Shown here piece after piece: positions 25,789 through 34,493 of a stretch of DNA of 64,000 bases (positions are counted from its first letter, which is position 1; each line of letters begins with the position of its first letter). The notes under the pieces are model-generated. The model worked only from the letters and a program-made list of their open reading frames with translations, had not been told where the DNA came from and ran no database searches. The position numbers and the translations under genes were made by a program. Source of the DNA: Roseovarius sp. A-2 (lineage in GTDB: Bacteria; Pseudomonadota; Alphaproteobacteria; Rhodobacterales; Rhodobacteraceae); contig NZ_BDIY01000020.1 of assembly GCF_002072155.1 (NCBI RefSeq), forward strand, positions 17,834 through 81,833, written 5' to 3'.

Positions 25789-26580
25789 CTATATCACCGC
25801 GCGTTTGGCCAAATAGGTGCAGACCGCGCAGGCTACACTGACAACCAGCTCGGCCTCTGGCGTATCAACCTGCTGTCCTTCCAACCCGTGACGAGCATTA
25901 TTGGACGCATAGCCCCACAGTTTCTCGGTTGCGGTATCAAGAGGTTTTGGAAGGTCCAATCGCTTTACAAGCTGGCCGAATGTTGCTTTGGAATCGCCGG
26001 CCAGATCCCGCGCGGTCGCTTCCATCGCAGCGCAGGCATGCTGGATTGCCCCAGTCACATCCGGCTCCGGCCGCCGAGAAATATCGCGCAGCGCTTCGTG
26101 GATCTCGCGTGCGGCGGCACTGCGCCCGGTTTGTTCGAGGATTTCGACGGCCTCTTGTGTCGCGCCGGTAAATGCTTCGGAGCCGCGATAGACTATCTGG
26201 CCGTCGTTCATATGCCAGCCGATGCCATTTTCGACAAAAAACTGATTCAGCCGGTCATCGAACCTGCTTGCATTGTCGTTGAACCCTTGCGCGAGTGCCG
26301 TATGGAACGCTTCAGCAATGTCATAGACCTTGTACCAAGGACAGTCGGCAACAAGCCCGACGACCTCTTCCCAGATGTTGGGGTGCTCCGACCAGTTGTT
26401 CCGGTCAGGCGGGACGAGCAACACCTGACAGATGATCCGGCGCATGACGGACGGGCTCATGCCGATGTCCTGCCCAATCAGCGGGATCGCATAGCGCAGG
26501 TTTTCGGGCGCGTCCTCGTGAACGGTTATCTCCGCGGCTGCGCTGCGGTAGCCGTGCCGGTTCGAAAAACTCTCTGCCAT
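25789..26580 (-). CDS. AbiJ-like abortive infection protein
   Basis: A 263-aa protein. The N-terminal half matches an AbiJ N-terminal domain (RRIICQVLLVPPDRNNWSEH, then PNIWEEVVGLVADCPWYKVYD); the C-terminal half looks like an Abi_C domain (GAIQHACAAMEATARDLAGD, then WGYASNNARHGLEG, a HEPN-like histidine/arginine motif). Abi proteins block phage growth by killing or arresting the cell. It is the third gene of an operon after hipB and hipA, 12 nt after the hipA stop, which suggests shared control by HipB. Confidence 0.75.
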   Translation of the reverse strand: MAESFSNRHGYRSAAAEITVHEDAPENLRYAIPLIGQDIGMSPSVMRRIICQVLLVPPDRNNWSEHPNIWEEVVGLVADCPWYKVYDIAEAFHTALAQGFNDNASRFDDRLNQFFVENGIGWHMNDGQIVYRGSEAFTGATQEAVEILEQTGRSAAAREIHEALRDISRRPEPDVTGAIQHACAAMEATARDLAGDSKATFGQLVKRLDLPKPLDTATEKLWGYASNNARHGLEGQQVDTPEAELVVSVACAVCTYLAKRAVI

Positions 26581-26592
26581 TCTGTCAATCCC

Positions 26593-27810
26593 CTACGCTA
26601 TCGGCACTGTGTGCAAATGGGCTTCAATCGCCTTGATCGCATCCGCGGTCAGCGGCAGGTTTCCCTTTTCGGCCTGCCAGTGCTCATGGAAGCGCGCGAC
26701 AGTCTCGCGTGCGGTTCCCAGAACCAGCTTCTTGGATAGACCGGCGTTTGCAGCCAGGTGCGACAGCTCGTCCTGCGAGAACCCGGAGAACTTCTTGGTG
26801 CGGCTAAAGGTGAGCGCCGCCTTGTCGTCGTCTATGTAGGCAATAGTCGAGACAAAATCGTAGCACGGCGCGAGCGCCGCCTGCCTTCGATCCGGATAGA
26901 TCAGCGACCAGTTCTTGAGGTGCATGTCGGCATTGCCGATCAGCACATTGAAAGTCAGCCGCCGGATAAACTCGGCGATGTCGTTCTCTCCGCATTCAGC
27001 GGCCAGTACCTGTGCGATGTTGCGCTGGCTTGCCTTCTCGTACTTGTCTTTGGGATAGACACGAAAGACTTGCGCGAAGTCTTCAATGTGAACAGCGCTG
27101 CCATCACTCAGACGATCAAACCGCTCGACCGCCAGCGCCTGACCGCTAACCTTATCCATGCCCTCGGGCAGGTTGCCGATCTCGGCAACATCGATCAGCC
27201 TTATCGGCGGAACATCCATGCCGCACAGACGTGCGAGCGTCATCATCGAGAATTCATTCTCGGGGACGGCATCGAACCCTTGCGCAGGTAGCTTAACGAT
27301 CCAGGAGCCGCCAACCCCCTTGGCCGGTATTGCAAGACCGCCTTGCTTGTCTCCCAAGGCGGAGAACTTCAGTTGAACGCCTGCCAGCGAGAACCTCAGA
27401 GCCTGATCGCGATGATCATCATGATGATCATCACCGTTATCAGCATCGGGAGGCCACGCCTCGCCATCAGCAGGCCGAACGGTGACCGCGCCGGGAAGAT
27501 CCTCGCCGAGAACCCAGAGCAGAAAAAATTCACGGACGGGCTTTACGCCCGCGCGCTCGGCGAGATAGTCCCGCATGTGACCTTCGGGCAGAAGATTGGA
27601 GAAGAAGGGCAGTAAGTGCATGTTCTGCGTACCGAAATCAGTGGTCAGTTCCCCAAGCTCATTCTTGAAGCCAAGGCTCAGAACCGACCTGCCCACATCG
27701 GCGACATAGCCTTCAGAGAAAGCAAAGAGCGAGGTATCGCCGCTGACCCGCGTCAGCGTACCTATCGGCTCTCCGTAGAGCAGGACTTCAAGGACGCTGA
27801 CATCAGCCAT
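26593..27810 (-). CDS. hipA: HipA-type serine/threonine kinase toxin
   Basis: A 405-aa HipA-family kinase, starting at an ATG that overlaps hipB by 8 nt. The N-terminal subdomain (HipA_N) is followed by LAGVQLKFSA, PENEFSMMTLARLCGMDVPP, the catalytic loop NVLIGNADMHLKNWSL and the metal-binding YDFVST. HipA phosphorylates glutamyl-tRNA synthetase in E. coli and causes growth arrest; the substrate here is unknown. Unusual is an Asp/His insert NGDDHHDDHRDQ before the core, encoded by a repetitive GATCATC-type stretch at about 27413-27434. Confidence 0.9.
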   Translation of the reverse strand: MADVSVLEVLLYGEPIGTLTRVSGDTSLFAFSEGYVADVGRSVLSLGFKNELGELTTDFGTQNMHLLPFFSNLLPEGHMRDYLAERAGVKPVREFFLLWVLGEDLPGAVTVRPADGEAWPPDADNGDDHHDDHRDQALRFSLAGVQLKFSALGDKQGGLAIPAKGVGGSWIVKLPAQGFDAVPENEFSMMTLARLCGMDVPPIRLIDVAEIGNLPEGMDKVSGQALAVERFDRLSDGSAVHIEDFAQVFRVYPKDKYEKASQRNIAQVLAAECGENDIAEFIRRLTFNVLIGNADMHLKNWSLIYPDRRQAALAPCYDFVSTIAYIDDDKAALTFSRTKKFSGFSQDELSHLAANAGLSKKLVLGTARETVARFHEHWQAEKGNLPLTADAIKAIEAHLHTVPIA

Positions 27811-28399
27811 GATCGTCACCATCCAGACGATAGGCCGGACGCGGCAAGGATGGTGCAGATGCACCCGCCCCATGGGCGAGTGCGTTGCGCAACATGCGCA
27901 ACTGGCTCTGCGCCTGCTCGACCGCCTCCAGGTTGCGCGGATCGCTCAGGAACTCCTGCATGGAAGCAGACGCTTCTTGCAACTGAACAAGATCATCGGC
28001 TGAAAGTTTGAAGTGCATCAGCTCGCGCGCCCGGCGCTGCAACTCCTGAACGACAATCTCAGAGAGCGTTTCACTGGGGAGTGCTGCTATCTGGTCATCA
28101 AGGCGCTGCAATAGGTTCGTCGCCTTGCGCGCGCTTTGAACGTCACGGCGACCATCATCACCGCGAATGATCGCCCGAACGGCAGGCAGCTTCTTGCGCG
28201 GGACCAGAGTCAATTCCAGATCAAGTACGCGTGCAAGCTCGACCAGGCTGGACAGACGCAGATCGACCGCCCCGTTCTCGATCTTGGAAATGTGGCTCTG
28301 TGGAACCCCCGCCTTCGCACTGAGCGCGCGCTGAGAGAGCCCCTTGCGTTCCCGCGCGGCTTTGAGCGACTCTGCGATGTGCTCAGTTGCGTAACTCAT
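27803..28399 (-). CDS. hipB: HipB-type XRE antitoxin/repressor, long form
   Basis: A 198-aa protein with an N-terminal helix-turn-helix (about 10-65; LSQRALSAKAGVPQSHISKI) typical of XRE/HipB repressors. It is about twice the length of E. coli HipB; the C-terminal region is helical and rich in Gln/Leu/Ala and may form dimer contacts or bind HipA. It overlaps hipA by 8 nt. A perfect 8-bp inverted repeat lies 30 bp upstream of its start and is the probable operator for autoregulation. Confidence 0.87.
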   Translation of the reverse strand: MSYATEHIAESLKAARERKGLSQRALSAKAGVPQSHISKIENGAVDLRLSSLVELARVLDLELTLVPRKKLPAVRAIIRGDDGRRDVQSARKATNLLQRLDDQIAALPSETLSEIVVQELQRRARELMHFKLSADDLVQLQEASASMQEFLSDPRNLEAVEQAQSQLRMLRNALAHGAGASAPSLPRPAYRLDGDDHG

Positions 28400-28428
28400 G
28401 ATCTATCTTGCTGCTTCGTTTACCATTT

Positions 28429-28450
28429 ATGATATGCATAAACATATCAT
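28429..28450. promoter_or_regulatory. Probable HipB operator
   Basis: A perfect inverted repeat ATGATATG-CATAAA-CATATCAT, 29 bp upstream of the hipB start codon, in an AT-rich promoter-like region. A weaker repeat ACATCA...TGATGT (28487-28509) lies further upstream. Binding by HipB is inferred from position. Confidence 0.65.
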
Positions 28451-28642
28451 TCACTGAAGCAGACTTCAAGATTGATGTGGAATTCTACATCAAGGCATGC
28501 GCATGATGTGCTTTTATGCATCAAACACCAGAGAATTCACTTGCCAAAAAAGATCCGCTGGAAACTCGGGAGCTTCGAGGAACGACGATCAGATGCTCTT
28601 AACAGCATCCATGGAGCCGACGGCGTGCTCGGTGTGCAGCTT

Positions 28643-30118
28643 CTAAATGTACTTCCGATAGTCACTGCTGACCTTCTGCCCCGAGGGAACGTATTTCAAC
28701 ACGTCACCGACCTTACGGGCTGCTCGGATCGGAATCGGCAAGCGTTGGTTCATCTGGGTCGAGTTCCAGTTCACCTTCGTGAGGCTGAAAACTTCCTTCG
28801 CAATCTGTTCGATCGTGCTCTCGCTTTGCGGGTGCGGACAGAGCAACAGGGGGTTCGGGACATAGAGGCCGGGATAGGTCCCATAGTAGGGAATGCTGCC
28901 GTTGGTATAGAGCAGCCCATTGCCGTCCAGTTCAACGAAGGTGCCGCGGAGGACAGGGAAGTCGCCGTCGCGCAGCACCTTGACTGAATAGCTCTCATGA
29001 ATCCAAACGAGATCGCGCAGTTCCACACCTGCCTCGTCGAGCGCCTTGCCAACACCCTCGGCCTCGTCCTCGCGAAAGCGCGACGTCTTCATGACGATCA
29101 CGCGTGCCGGCATCGTTCTATGGACCGACTTGTAGGCGGCCAAGGCGCTCTCGGTGAGCTTGTGAGCCTCATCGATGGTGAGAAACGGATGGCGACCCCG
29201 TGACTCTGACTGCGCAGGACCACCTCTAAGAATGAAGCCTCTGCCCCGCTCATCGAACATTTGTGCAGCGCTGGTCCATATCTCGTCAGTTTCGGCATCC
29301 TTGAAGAAGCTGATGCCAATGTAACAGGCGGTGAACTCACCTTCCTCCGGCAATCGGCGCCAGGGCACCTTGCCGCTGCCCTTATAATAGAGCGTCGTCA
29401 TAAGGTTCCATGCGAGATCAGCTCGATCTTGGGTTTGGCGGTCAGAGTTCTCCTTGATCTTGCGAGGGATCTTGGCATCGGGGTTGATGACATCCTCCCA
29501 GACAATCTGAGTTGAGAACCTCAGGTCCATCGCTCTGGCCTTGAGCAAGCCGCGGAAGTTTGGAGAGGTCTCCTTACCAGCTTTCACCTTGGCCGCTTCG
29601 TCCTCAATCACTTCGTCATCGCGCGCCTGCTCGTTCCTCCAGACTCGTTCGATCAGCTTGACAGGGAGCGAAACCATAACCACGTCCGGCCGTTCATGAT
29701 GCGCCTCCAGCTTTTCCAGTTGCGCCATAACTGCGTCGACGGCCATCTCCACAGCACGGGCGTCGCTCGGTTCCTTGGCAATCTTCTCGATCTGACCTTT
29801 CGTCAGCACACCATCTTCGGCAGCCACCATTTCAAACCGGCACCGATAGGGGTTCTGGTTTCTCAGCCCGGGAAAGTCTGGGTGCAGGTTCGGGTGCTTT
29901 TCGGTCTTACCCTCGAACCCATCTTCGATCGCATTCAAAAACTCGCCTGATTTTTCAACGGTCAGAGCGCTGCCAACAACGCCGACTTTGATCGTGTCCC
30001 CCAGGTTCGTTTGCAGCGGGCCCGCCTGTAGCAACCCCAATCGCGGATCAGGATGATGGTGTTGGTCACCAAATTCCAGTTCCGGCTCCGGGAAGATTTT
30101 TGTCTTGAAGTCGCTCAT
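28643..30118 (-). CDS. Short prokaryotic Argonaute (MID-PIWI)
   Basis: A 491-aa protein with MID and PIWI domains and no N or PAZ domains. Recognised segments: [12 protein letters not shown] at the start of the PIWI core, [31 protein letters not shown] and [20 protein letters not shown] near the C-terminus. The Asp expected in the first catalytic strand is replaced (GISFF), as in short, catalytically inactive pAgos that use guides only to sense invader nucleic acid. The gene overlaps the upstream DUF4365-APAZ gene by 4 nt, so the two are made together. Confidence 0.87.
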   Translation of the reverse strand: MSDFKTKIFPEPELEFGDQHHHPDPRLGLLQAGPLQTNLGDTIKVGVVGSALTVEKSGEFLNAIEDGFEGKTEKHPNLHPDFPGLRNQNPYRCRFEMVAAEDGVLTKGQIEKIAKEPSDARAVEMAVDAVMAQLEKLEAHHERPDVVMVSLPVKLIERVWRNEQARDDEVIEDEAAKVKAGKETSPNFRGLLKARAMDLRFSTQIVWEDVINPDAKIPRKIKENSDRQTQDRADLAWNLMTTLYYKGSGKVPWRRLPEEGEFTACYIGISFFKDAETDEIWTSAAQMFDERGRGFILRGGPAQSESRGRHPFLTIDEAHKLTESALAAYKSVHRTMPARVIVMKTSRFREDEAEGVGKALDEAGVELRDLVWIHESYSVKVLRDGDFPVLRGTFVELDGNGLLYTNGSIPYYGTYPGLYVPNPLLLCPHPQSESTIEQIAKEVFSLTKVNWNSTQMNQRLPIPIRAARKVGDVLKYVPSGQKVSSDYRKYI

Positions 30119-31449
30119 AGGTCGAAGCTGCCTTGTTCATTCGAGCCGGACGGCTTCTTCGACTTCTGCGCCTTCGCGCCCCACACGTCCTCCGGCACGC
30201 TCTTTGGCAGTTCGATGGAAGGCGGGTCACCAAACTTGATGATGCGATCCGTCTTGGTGTCGGGTGTCAGCAGTGCGCCGGCATCTTCAAATTCCATACC
30301 CGACAGCAATCGATGCCACATGATCACCTGGCCTCGAACTGTGCTGTTTGTGTCGAGGCGCTTCTTCCCGGACAACAAGGCATCCGGATAGTTGAGCGCG
30401 CGTTCTCCATCCGAAGTGAAGTAGTAGGATGGGTTGACGATCAGGTACCATTGGTCCGCCAAGCGCTCGAACCGGGGATGGAATGAATGGTGCCGTACAT
30501 AGTCGATGGGCCCCTCCCCCTTCGACTTCTGATAGACGCTGACAACGTCGGCCTGTGTCTTCTGCTTCGCACCAAGATAGCGAAACTTGCGCGCCACGAC
30601 TCCAGGTGTTGCCAAGAAGTAGAACTGTTTTTTCTTTCGGTCCCATCCAAGCAAATCCCGAAAGTCATTGCCCAGAGTATGTCGCAACAGACCAGCAAAT
30701 TTGTATTGCTGATCCACTGCGTCGTGTTGTGCCAGAAAGTCGGTTTCGATCCGTTCGACCTGATCCCGTTCGACCAGGTCGCGAACGGGTGTGGTTAGTG
30801 GGTCGCAGAATGTCCAAAGCGAGGTTTCATCGATCATCCAATCGTACCGTTGGCCTTCCCGGACCTTATTCATCCGGGCGAGCGCCTTCTGGGTGGAGAG
30901 CTGTGTCTGTGCGACGAAGATTTCCTCAGGAAGCTGCAATGGCGCCATGTTGATGATCGCTTCCTCCCCTCCCCCAAGTGGCGGGACGTAGTAACCGTGT
31001 CCTTGCTTGGCGACGGTCAGGGCAGCGAGGCGATCTTTCGCACGTCCGTCCAAGACGTCGCGCTCCTTGTCGAACTGCAATGTGCGTTCGGCCTCGCCAA
31101 CGAGGTTTTCGAGCGATTTCCAGAAGAACGTGTCATCTGATTGCCTGTAGAGAACTACGATCACGGGTAGGTTGGAGCCACGCCAGTAGTCGAAATCTGA
31201 AGCGCGGACACGATAGGTGAAACCGGCGTCCGTCTCGCCGACATAGCTGCCACGCTCAGTAGCCTTGACCTGAACGGCAATCATCTTCGCAGTCGGCTGA
31301 TCATCGTACATCACCTCAGCGATGCCGTCTATCCCTGCTTCCAGCCGTGAACGCCCATCAAATTGGAACCCAATTCGCAAGAATTGAAGATTAGCCGCCT
31401 TCTCTCCGATTTCGCCAATTCGCTGACTGGCAGTAATCTTCTTGTTCAC
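30115..31449 (-). CDS. DUF4365 (DREN) nuclease-APAZ protein, SPARDA effector
   Basis: A 444-aa protein with an N-terminal DUF4365 PD-(D/E)xK nuclease domain (about 8-130): [18 protein letters not shown] with Asp41, and IAVQVKATE giving Q60-x-K62. The rest (about 180-444) is consistent with an APAZ domain, the partner module of short Argonautes. This matches the DREN-APAZ subunit of SPARDA systems, which degrade DNA after the pAgo senses a plasmid or phage transcript. Its stop overlaps the pAgo start by 4 nt (ATGA). Confidence 0.85.
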   Translation of the reverse strand: MNKKITASQRIGEIGEKAANLQFLRIGFQFDGRSRLEAGIDGIAEVMYDDQPTAKMIAVQVKATERGSYVGETDAGFTYRVRASDFDYWRGSNLPVIVVLYRQSDDTFFWKSLENLVGEAERTLQFDKERDVLDGRAKDRLAALTVAKQGHGYYVPPLGGGEEAIINMAPLQLPEEIFVAQTQLSTQKALARMNKVREGQRYDWMIDETSLWTFCDPLTTPVRDLVERDQVERIETDFLAQHDAVDQQYKFAGLLRHTLGNDFRDLLGWDRKKKQFYFLATPGVVARKFRYLGAKQKTQADVVSVYQKSKGEGPIDYVRHHSFHPRFERLADQWYLIVNPSYYFTSDGERALNYPDALLSGKKRLDTNSTVRGQVIMWHRLLSGMEFEDAGALLTPDTKTDRIIKFGDPPSIELPKSVPEDVWGAKAQKSKKPSGSNEQGSFDL

Positions 31450-31749
31450 GCCAACAACCCGTTCCTTCCATATGATAGAGATAGCACTTCAATCAGCGTT
31501 TCGTAAGGCCTCGGATACTACATGTAGGCCATGATGGATTGAATGATCGAAGGTGAACAGAGTAGGCGACCCTTGGATTGACCGGTCAACGGGTCTATCA
31601 AGCTTTCCCGACCAGATTTCAACACGACTGACGTTGTCGTCACGATGAAATTCGTTGCTGCCGACGACGATGTCGCGAGGTAGCATCCGCGAGAGCAAAG
31701 TCGGGATGATTTCTATGCCAGTTCGTCAGCCGACGCCGACTTGAAGCGG
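31450..31749. other. Gap between SPARDA operon and scpB
   Basis: 300 bp that must hold the SPARDA promoter. A 69-codon minus-strand frame (31489-31698) is present but shows no family resemblance or good ribosome-binding site, so I do not call it. Confidence 0.4.
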
Positions 31750-32340
31750 CTACTTAACAACCCCCGCATCCACCAGCTGCTCCCGATCCGGCAGGTCTTG
31801 CAGCGACTCCAGATCAAAGGCGACCAGGAACTGCTCTGTCGTCACGTAGGTATAGGGTGCCCCGCGCCTTGGCGATCGCGGCCCGGTCCCGATCAGGTCG
31901 CGCGCATGCAGCCGACCGATCAGGTCGCGGCTGATTTCCTTGCCGAAGATGTCCTTCAGCCCGTCGCGCGTGATCGGTTGATGGTAGGCGATAGAGGCCA
32001 GGACCGCGATGTCGAACTCGCTCAAATCCAGCAGCTGTTCGCCGACATCTGCCACTGCGCAGATCGCGAGGGCGTAGGCCGCCCGCGTCCGGAACATCCA
32101 GCCGCCAGCGACCTGGGCGATCTCGAAGGCCCGCCCATCCAGATCGGCGGCAAGGTCCTCGACCAGCAGGTCGACCGACACCCCCTGCCCCACCACGCGG
32201 GCCAAGTCCTCGCGCGGGACCGGCGAAGCGGAGGCAAAGAGCACCGCTTCGATCCGCCGCATCCATTCCCGCCAGCGCAGCTCCGGAAGCAGGTCGGCCA
32301 ATTCACTGTCCAGATCAGATTCCGAGCGATCCTTCGCCAT
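31750..32340 (-). CDS. scpB: ScpB-like chromosome segregation protein
   Basis: A 196-aa protein resembling ScpB, the winged-helix kleisin partner of SMC complexes: WMRRIEAVLFASASPVPRED and FDIAVLASIAYHQPITRDGL, then GAPYTYVTTEQFLVAFDLES. I chose the ATG at 32340, although a GTG overlapping the DUF1403 stop two codons earlier is possible. ScpB helps condense DNA with SMC and ScpA; no scpA or smc is nearby, so it may act with the chromosomal complex or as a plasmid-specific factor. It is coupled to DUF1403 and sits beside a tyrosine recombinase. Confidence 0.82.
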   Translation of the reverse strand: MAKDRSESDLDSELADLLPELRWREWMRRIEAVLFASASPVPREDLARVVGQGVSVDLLVEDLAADLDGRAFEIAQVAGGWMFRTRAAYALAICAVADVGEQLLDLSEFDIAVLASIAYHQPITRDGLKDIFGKEISRDLIGRLHARDLIGTGPRSPRRGAPYTYVTTEQFLVAFDLESLQDLPDREQLVDAGVVK

Positions 32341-32342
32341 GC

Positions 32343-33227
32343 TCACACCCCGTAGAGCCGGAAGGTGTCGCGGCCGGTCAGCTCGCGCACCGCGCCAAGA
32401 TCGACCAGCCGGTCGCAGAGCCGCCGCGCGGCGCGATCGGGCAAGGGCAACGCCGCGGGCGCTACGACGTCCCGCGTGAGGAACATCCCGACCGCCTCCC
32501 CTGCCCCCTTGGCACGCAGTTGCGGCGAAACCGCGTTCAGATGGGCGGCCCGCCGGGCGAGATCCAGCGCAAGGGGCACGGCCTCACCGGTCGAGGCGGC
32601 TACGGCGCGATGACAGGCCAGCCGCAGGTCCCCGCCGCGCTTGCGCAGGTCGGTGCGGTTCAGCCCGGCGGCGAGCAGGGGAACCAGGTGGTCCCAGCCA
32701 CACGCCTGTGCCAGTGCCGCCTCCGCCACGATCAGCGCCGATCCCTCAGCCCGCGGCGCTGCGACCAGAACCGCCTCCAGCACCGCCGCCGCCCGAGTGA
32801 CCGGCATCCCCTGCCCCACGTCCAGCCAAGCACCAATCTGCTCCGCCTCGAAGGCCGGCAGCGCCCGGTACAACGTCTTGACCGACACTGGCCGCTCGAC
32901 GACTCTCCGCCACGACAGGTAGACCTCACCCGCTGGGCCGGGGTGGTCGCCGGGCAGTAAAAACTGCACCGCGTCGCGCAGCTCCCCTGCCCTCTCTGGT
33001 CGGCCAGAGTACGCGACACAAGCCTCCGCTGCGCGCAGCGCCAGACGGTCCCGCAACAAGACTAGGGGGACTTCCTCGCGTCCCAATACAAGATGCAGGT
33101 GGTTCAGCGCGGCGCCCGACAAAAACGCAACATCTTCAATGGCTTCAGCGCGTGCGGAGGTGACCCAGGCGGGGATCCGGGGTAGCGTGGCAAAGTCGCT
33201 GATGTGATCGGGTCCGGCAAAAGTCAT
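32343..33227 (-). CDS. DUF1403 family protein
   Basis: A 294-aa Ala/Leu/Arg-rich helical protein matching DUF1403, a family found almost only on rhizobial and rhodobacteral plasmids next to scpB-like and integrase genes. Segments such as EDVAFLSGAALNHLHLVLG and ALRAAEACVAYSGRPERAGE recall the family. Function unknown; the constant pairing with ScpB suggests a DNA-segregation role. It is the first gene of a two-gene unit and faces away from the recombinase. Confidence 0.8.
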   Translation of the reverse strand: MTFAGPDHISDFATLPRIPAWVTSARAEAIEDVAFLSGAALNHLHLVLGREEVPLVLLRDRLALRAAEACVAYSGRPERAGELRDAVQFLLPGDHPGPAGEVYLSWRRVVERPVSVKTLYRALPAFEAEQIGAWLDVGQGMPVTRAAAVLEAVLVAAPRAEGSALIVAEAALAQACGWDHLVPLLAAGLNRTDLRKRGGDLRLACHRAVAASTGEAVPLALDLARRAAHLNAVSPQLRAKGAGEAVGMFLTRDVVAPAALPLPDRAARRLCDRLVDLGAVRELTGRDTFRLYGV

Positions 33228-33305
33228 GCCACAAGACTATCCCGTCACGGCGCTTTTGTCCACTATATGATGTGCAAACCGCCCCACCTTACAGCTCTCC
33301 GCTAT

Positions 33306-33330
33306 GTCCAATAAGTTTGCATTATCGGAC
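33306..33330. other. Inverted repeat upstream of tyrosine recombinase, possible core site
   Basis: GTCCAATAA (33306-33314) and TTATCGGAC (33322-33330) form a 9-bp inverted repeat with one mismatch around the 7-bp spacer GTTTGCA. Arms of about 9-11 bp around a 6-8 bp spacer are the form of tyrosine-recombinase core sites. It lies 54 bp before the recombinase start. A related half-site, GTCCACTATA, occurs 40-50 bp earlier at about 33257-33266. Confidence 0.45.
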
Positions 33331-33383
33331 GTGAAAAGATATGCTGAAAATCAGTCTAATTTCATCACTGGATTCACTGGAAA

Positions 33384-34481
33384 ATGGCCTCAGAGGACGA
33401 GAAGTCGACATCATCAAACTCTGGTGCGTTTAGTATCGCTCAGAACGACGACAGCGATCAAGAGAAAAGCGACAGCATCGCCCTGCCCGCTCATGTCGCC
33501 GGTTCCGGCAATCTCGATCGCTTGGTCGACACCGCTCGCGACTACGCGCGCGCCGCGGCCTCCGACAACACGCTTAAGGCTTATGCAAAGGATTGGGCGC
33601 ATTTCGCGCGCTGGTGCCGAATGAAGGGTGCCGACCCTTTGCCCCCCTCGGCCGAGATGATCGGGCTTTACCTCGCCGATCTCGCCTCCGGGTCGGGCCC
33701 CTCCCCTGCCCTATCGGTCAGTACCATCGAACGTCGCCTGTCAGGCCTTGCCTGGAACTATGCGCAGCGCGGGTTCACACTTGATCGCAAGAACCGCCAT
33801 ATCGCCACCGTGCTGGCCGGGATCAAGCGCAAGCACGCGCGTCCACCGGTGCAGAAGGAAGCGATCATGGCCGAGGACATTCTCGGAATGGTGGCCACCC
33901 TGCCCTACGATCTGCGCGGGCTACGGGACCGGGCCATCCTGCTCCTCGGCTATGCCGGGGGCCTCCGACGCTCGGAAATCGTCAGTCTCGACGTGCACAA
34001 AGACGATACGCCGGATTCCGGAGGTTGGATCGAGATCTTCGAGAAAGGCGCCCTGCTCACCCTCAACGCCAAGACCGGTTGGCGTGAAGTCGAAATCGGC
34101 CGCGGCTCCAAGGATCAGACCTGCCCCGTCCATGCGCTCGAGCAATGGCTGCACTTCGGACGCATCGACTTCGGGCCGGTCTTCGTAGGGACCTCGCGCG
34201 ATGGCGAACGCGCATCGGAAAGGAGACTGAATGACAAACACGTTGCCCGGCTGATCAAGCGCACGGTCCTGGACGCAGGCATCCGGTCGGACCTGCCTGA
34301 GAAAGACCGCCTGGCGCTGTTCTCCGGCCATTCGCTGCGCGCCGGTCTGGCCAGTTCCGCCGAAGTCGACGAGCGCTATGTCCAAAAGCAATTGGGGCAT
34401 GCCTCAGCCGAGATGACCCGCCGCTACCAGCGCCGCCGGGACCGGTTCCGCGTGAACCTGACCAAGGCCGCCGGTCTTTGA
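33384..34481 (+). CDS. Tyrosine recombinase/integrase
   Basis: A 365-aa XerC/D-like recombinase. An N-terminal SAM-like DNA-binding domain (about 45-150; DNTLKAYAKDWAHFARWCRM) precedes the catalytic domain with GGLRRSEIVSL (first Arg), HSLRAGL (His316, Arg319), LGHAS (His339) and the nucleophile Tyr348 in RRYQRR. All key residues are present, so it should be active. It is divergent from DUF1403-scpB and convergent with repC, the usual place for a plasmid resolvase-type recombinase that resolves multimers. Confidence 0.9.
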   Translation: MASEDEKSTSSNSGAFSIAQNDDSDQEKSDSIALPAHVAGSGNLDRLVDTARDYARAAASDNTLKAYAKDWAHFARWCRMKGADPLPPSAEMIGLYLADLASGSGPSPALSVSTIERRLSGLAWNYAQRGFTLDRKNRHIATVLAGIKRKHARPPVQKEAIMAEDILGMVATLPYDLRGLRDRAILLLGYAGGLRRSEIVSLDVHKDDTPDSGGWIEIFEKGALLTLNAKTGWREVEIGRGSKDQTCPVHALEQWLHFGRIDFGPVFVGTSRDGERASERRLNDKHVARLIKRTVLDAGIRSDLPEKDRLALFSGHSLRAGLASSAEVDERYVQKQLGHASAEMTRRYQRRRDRFRVNLTKAAGL

Positions 34482-34493
34482 GCCCCCGCCCTA

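Noticed and set aside
31489..31698. 69-codon minus-strand frame
   Set aside because: No family resemblance, weak start; left as unannotated gap.
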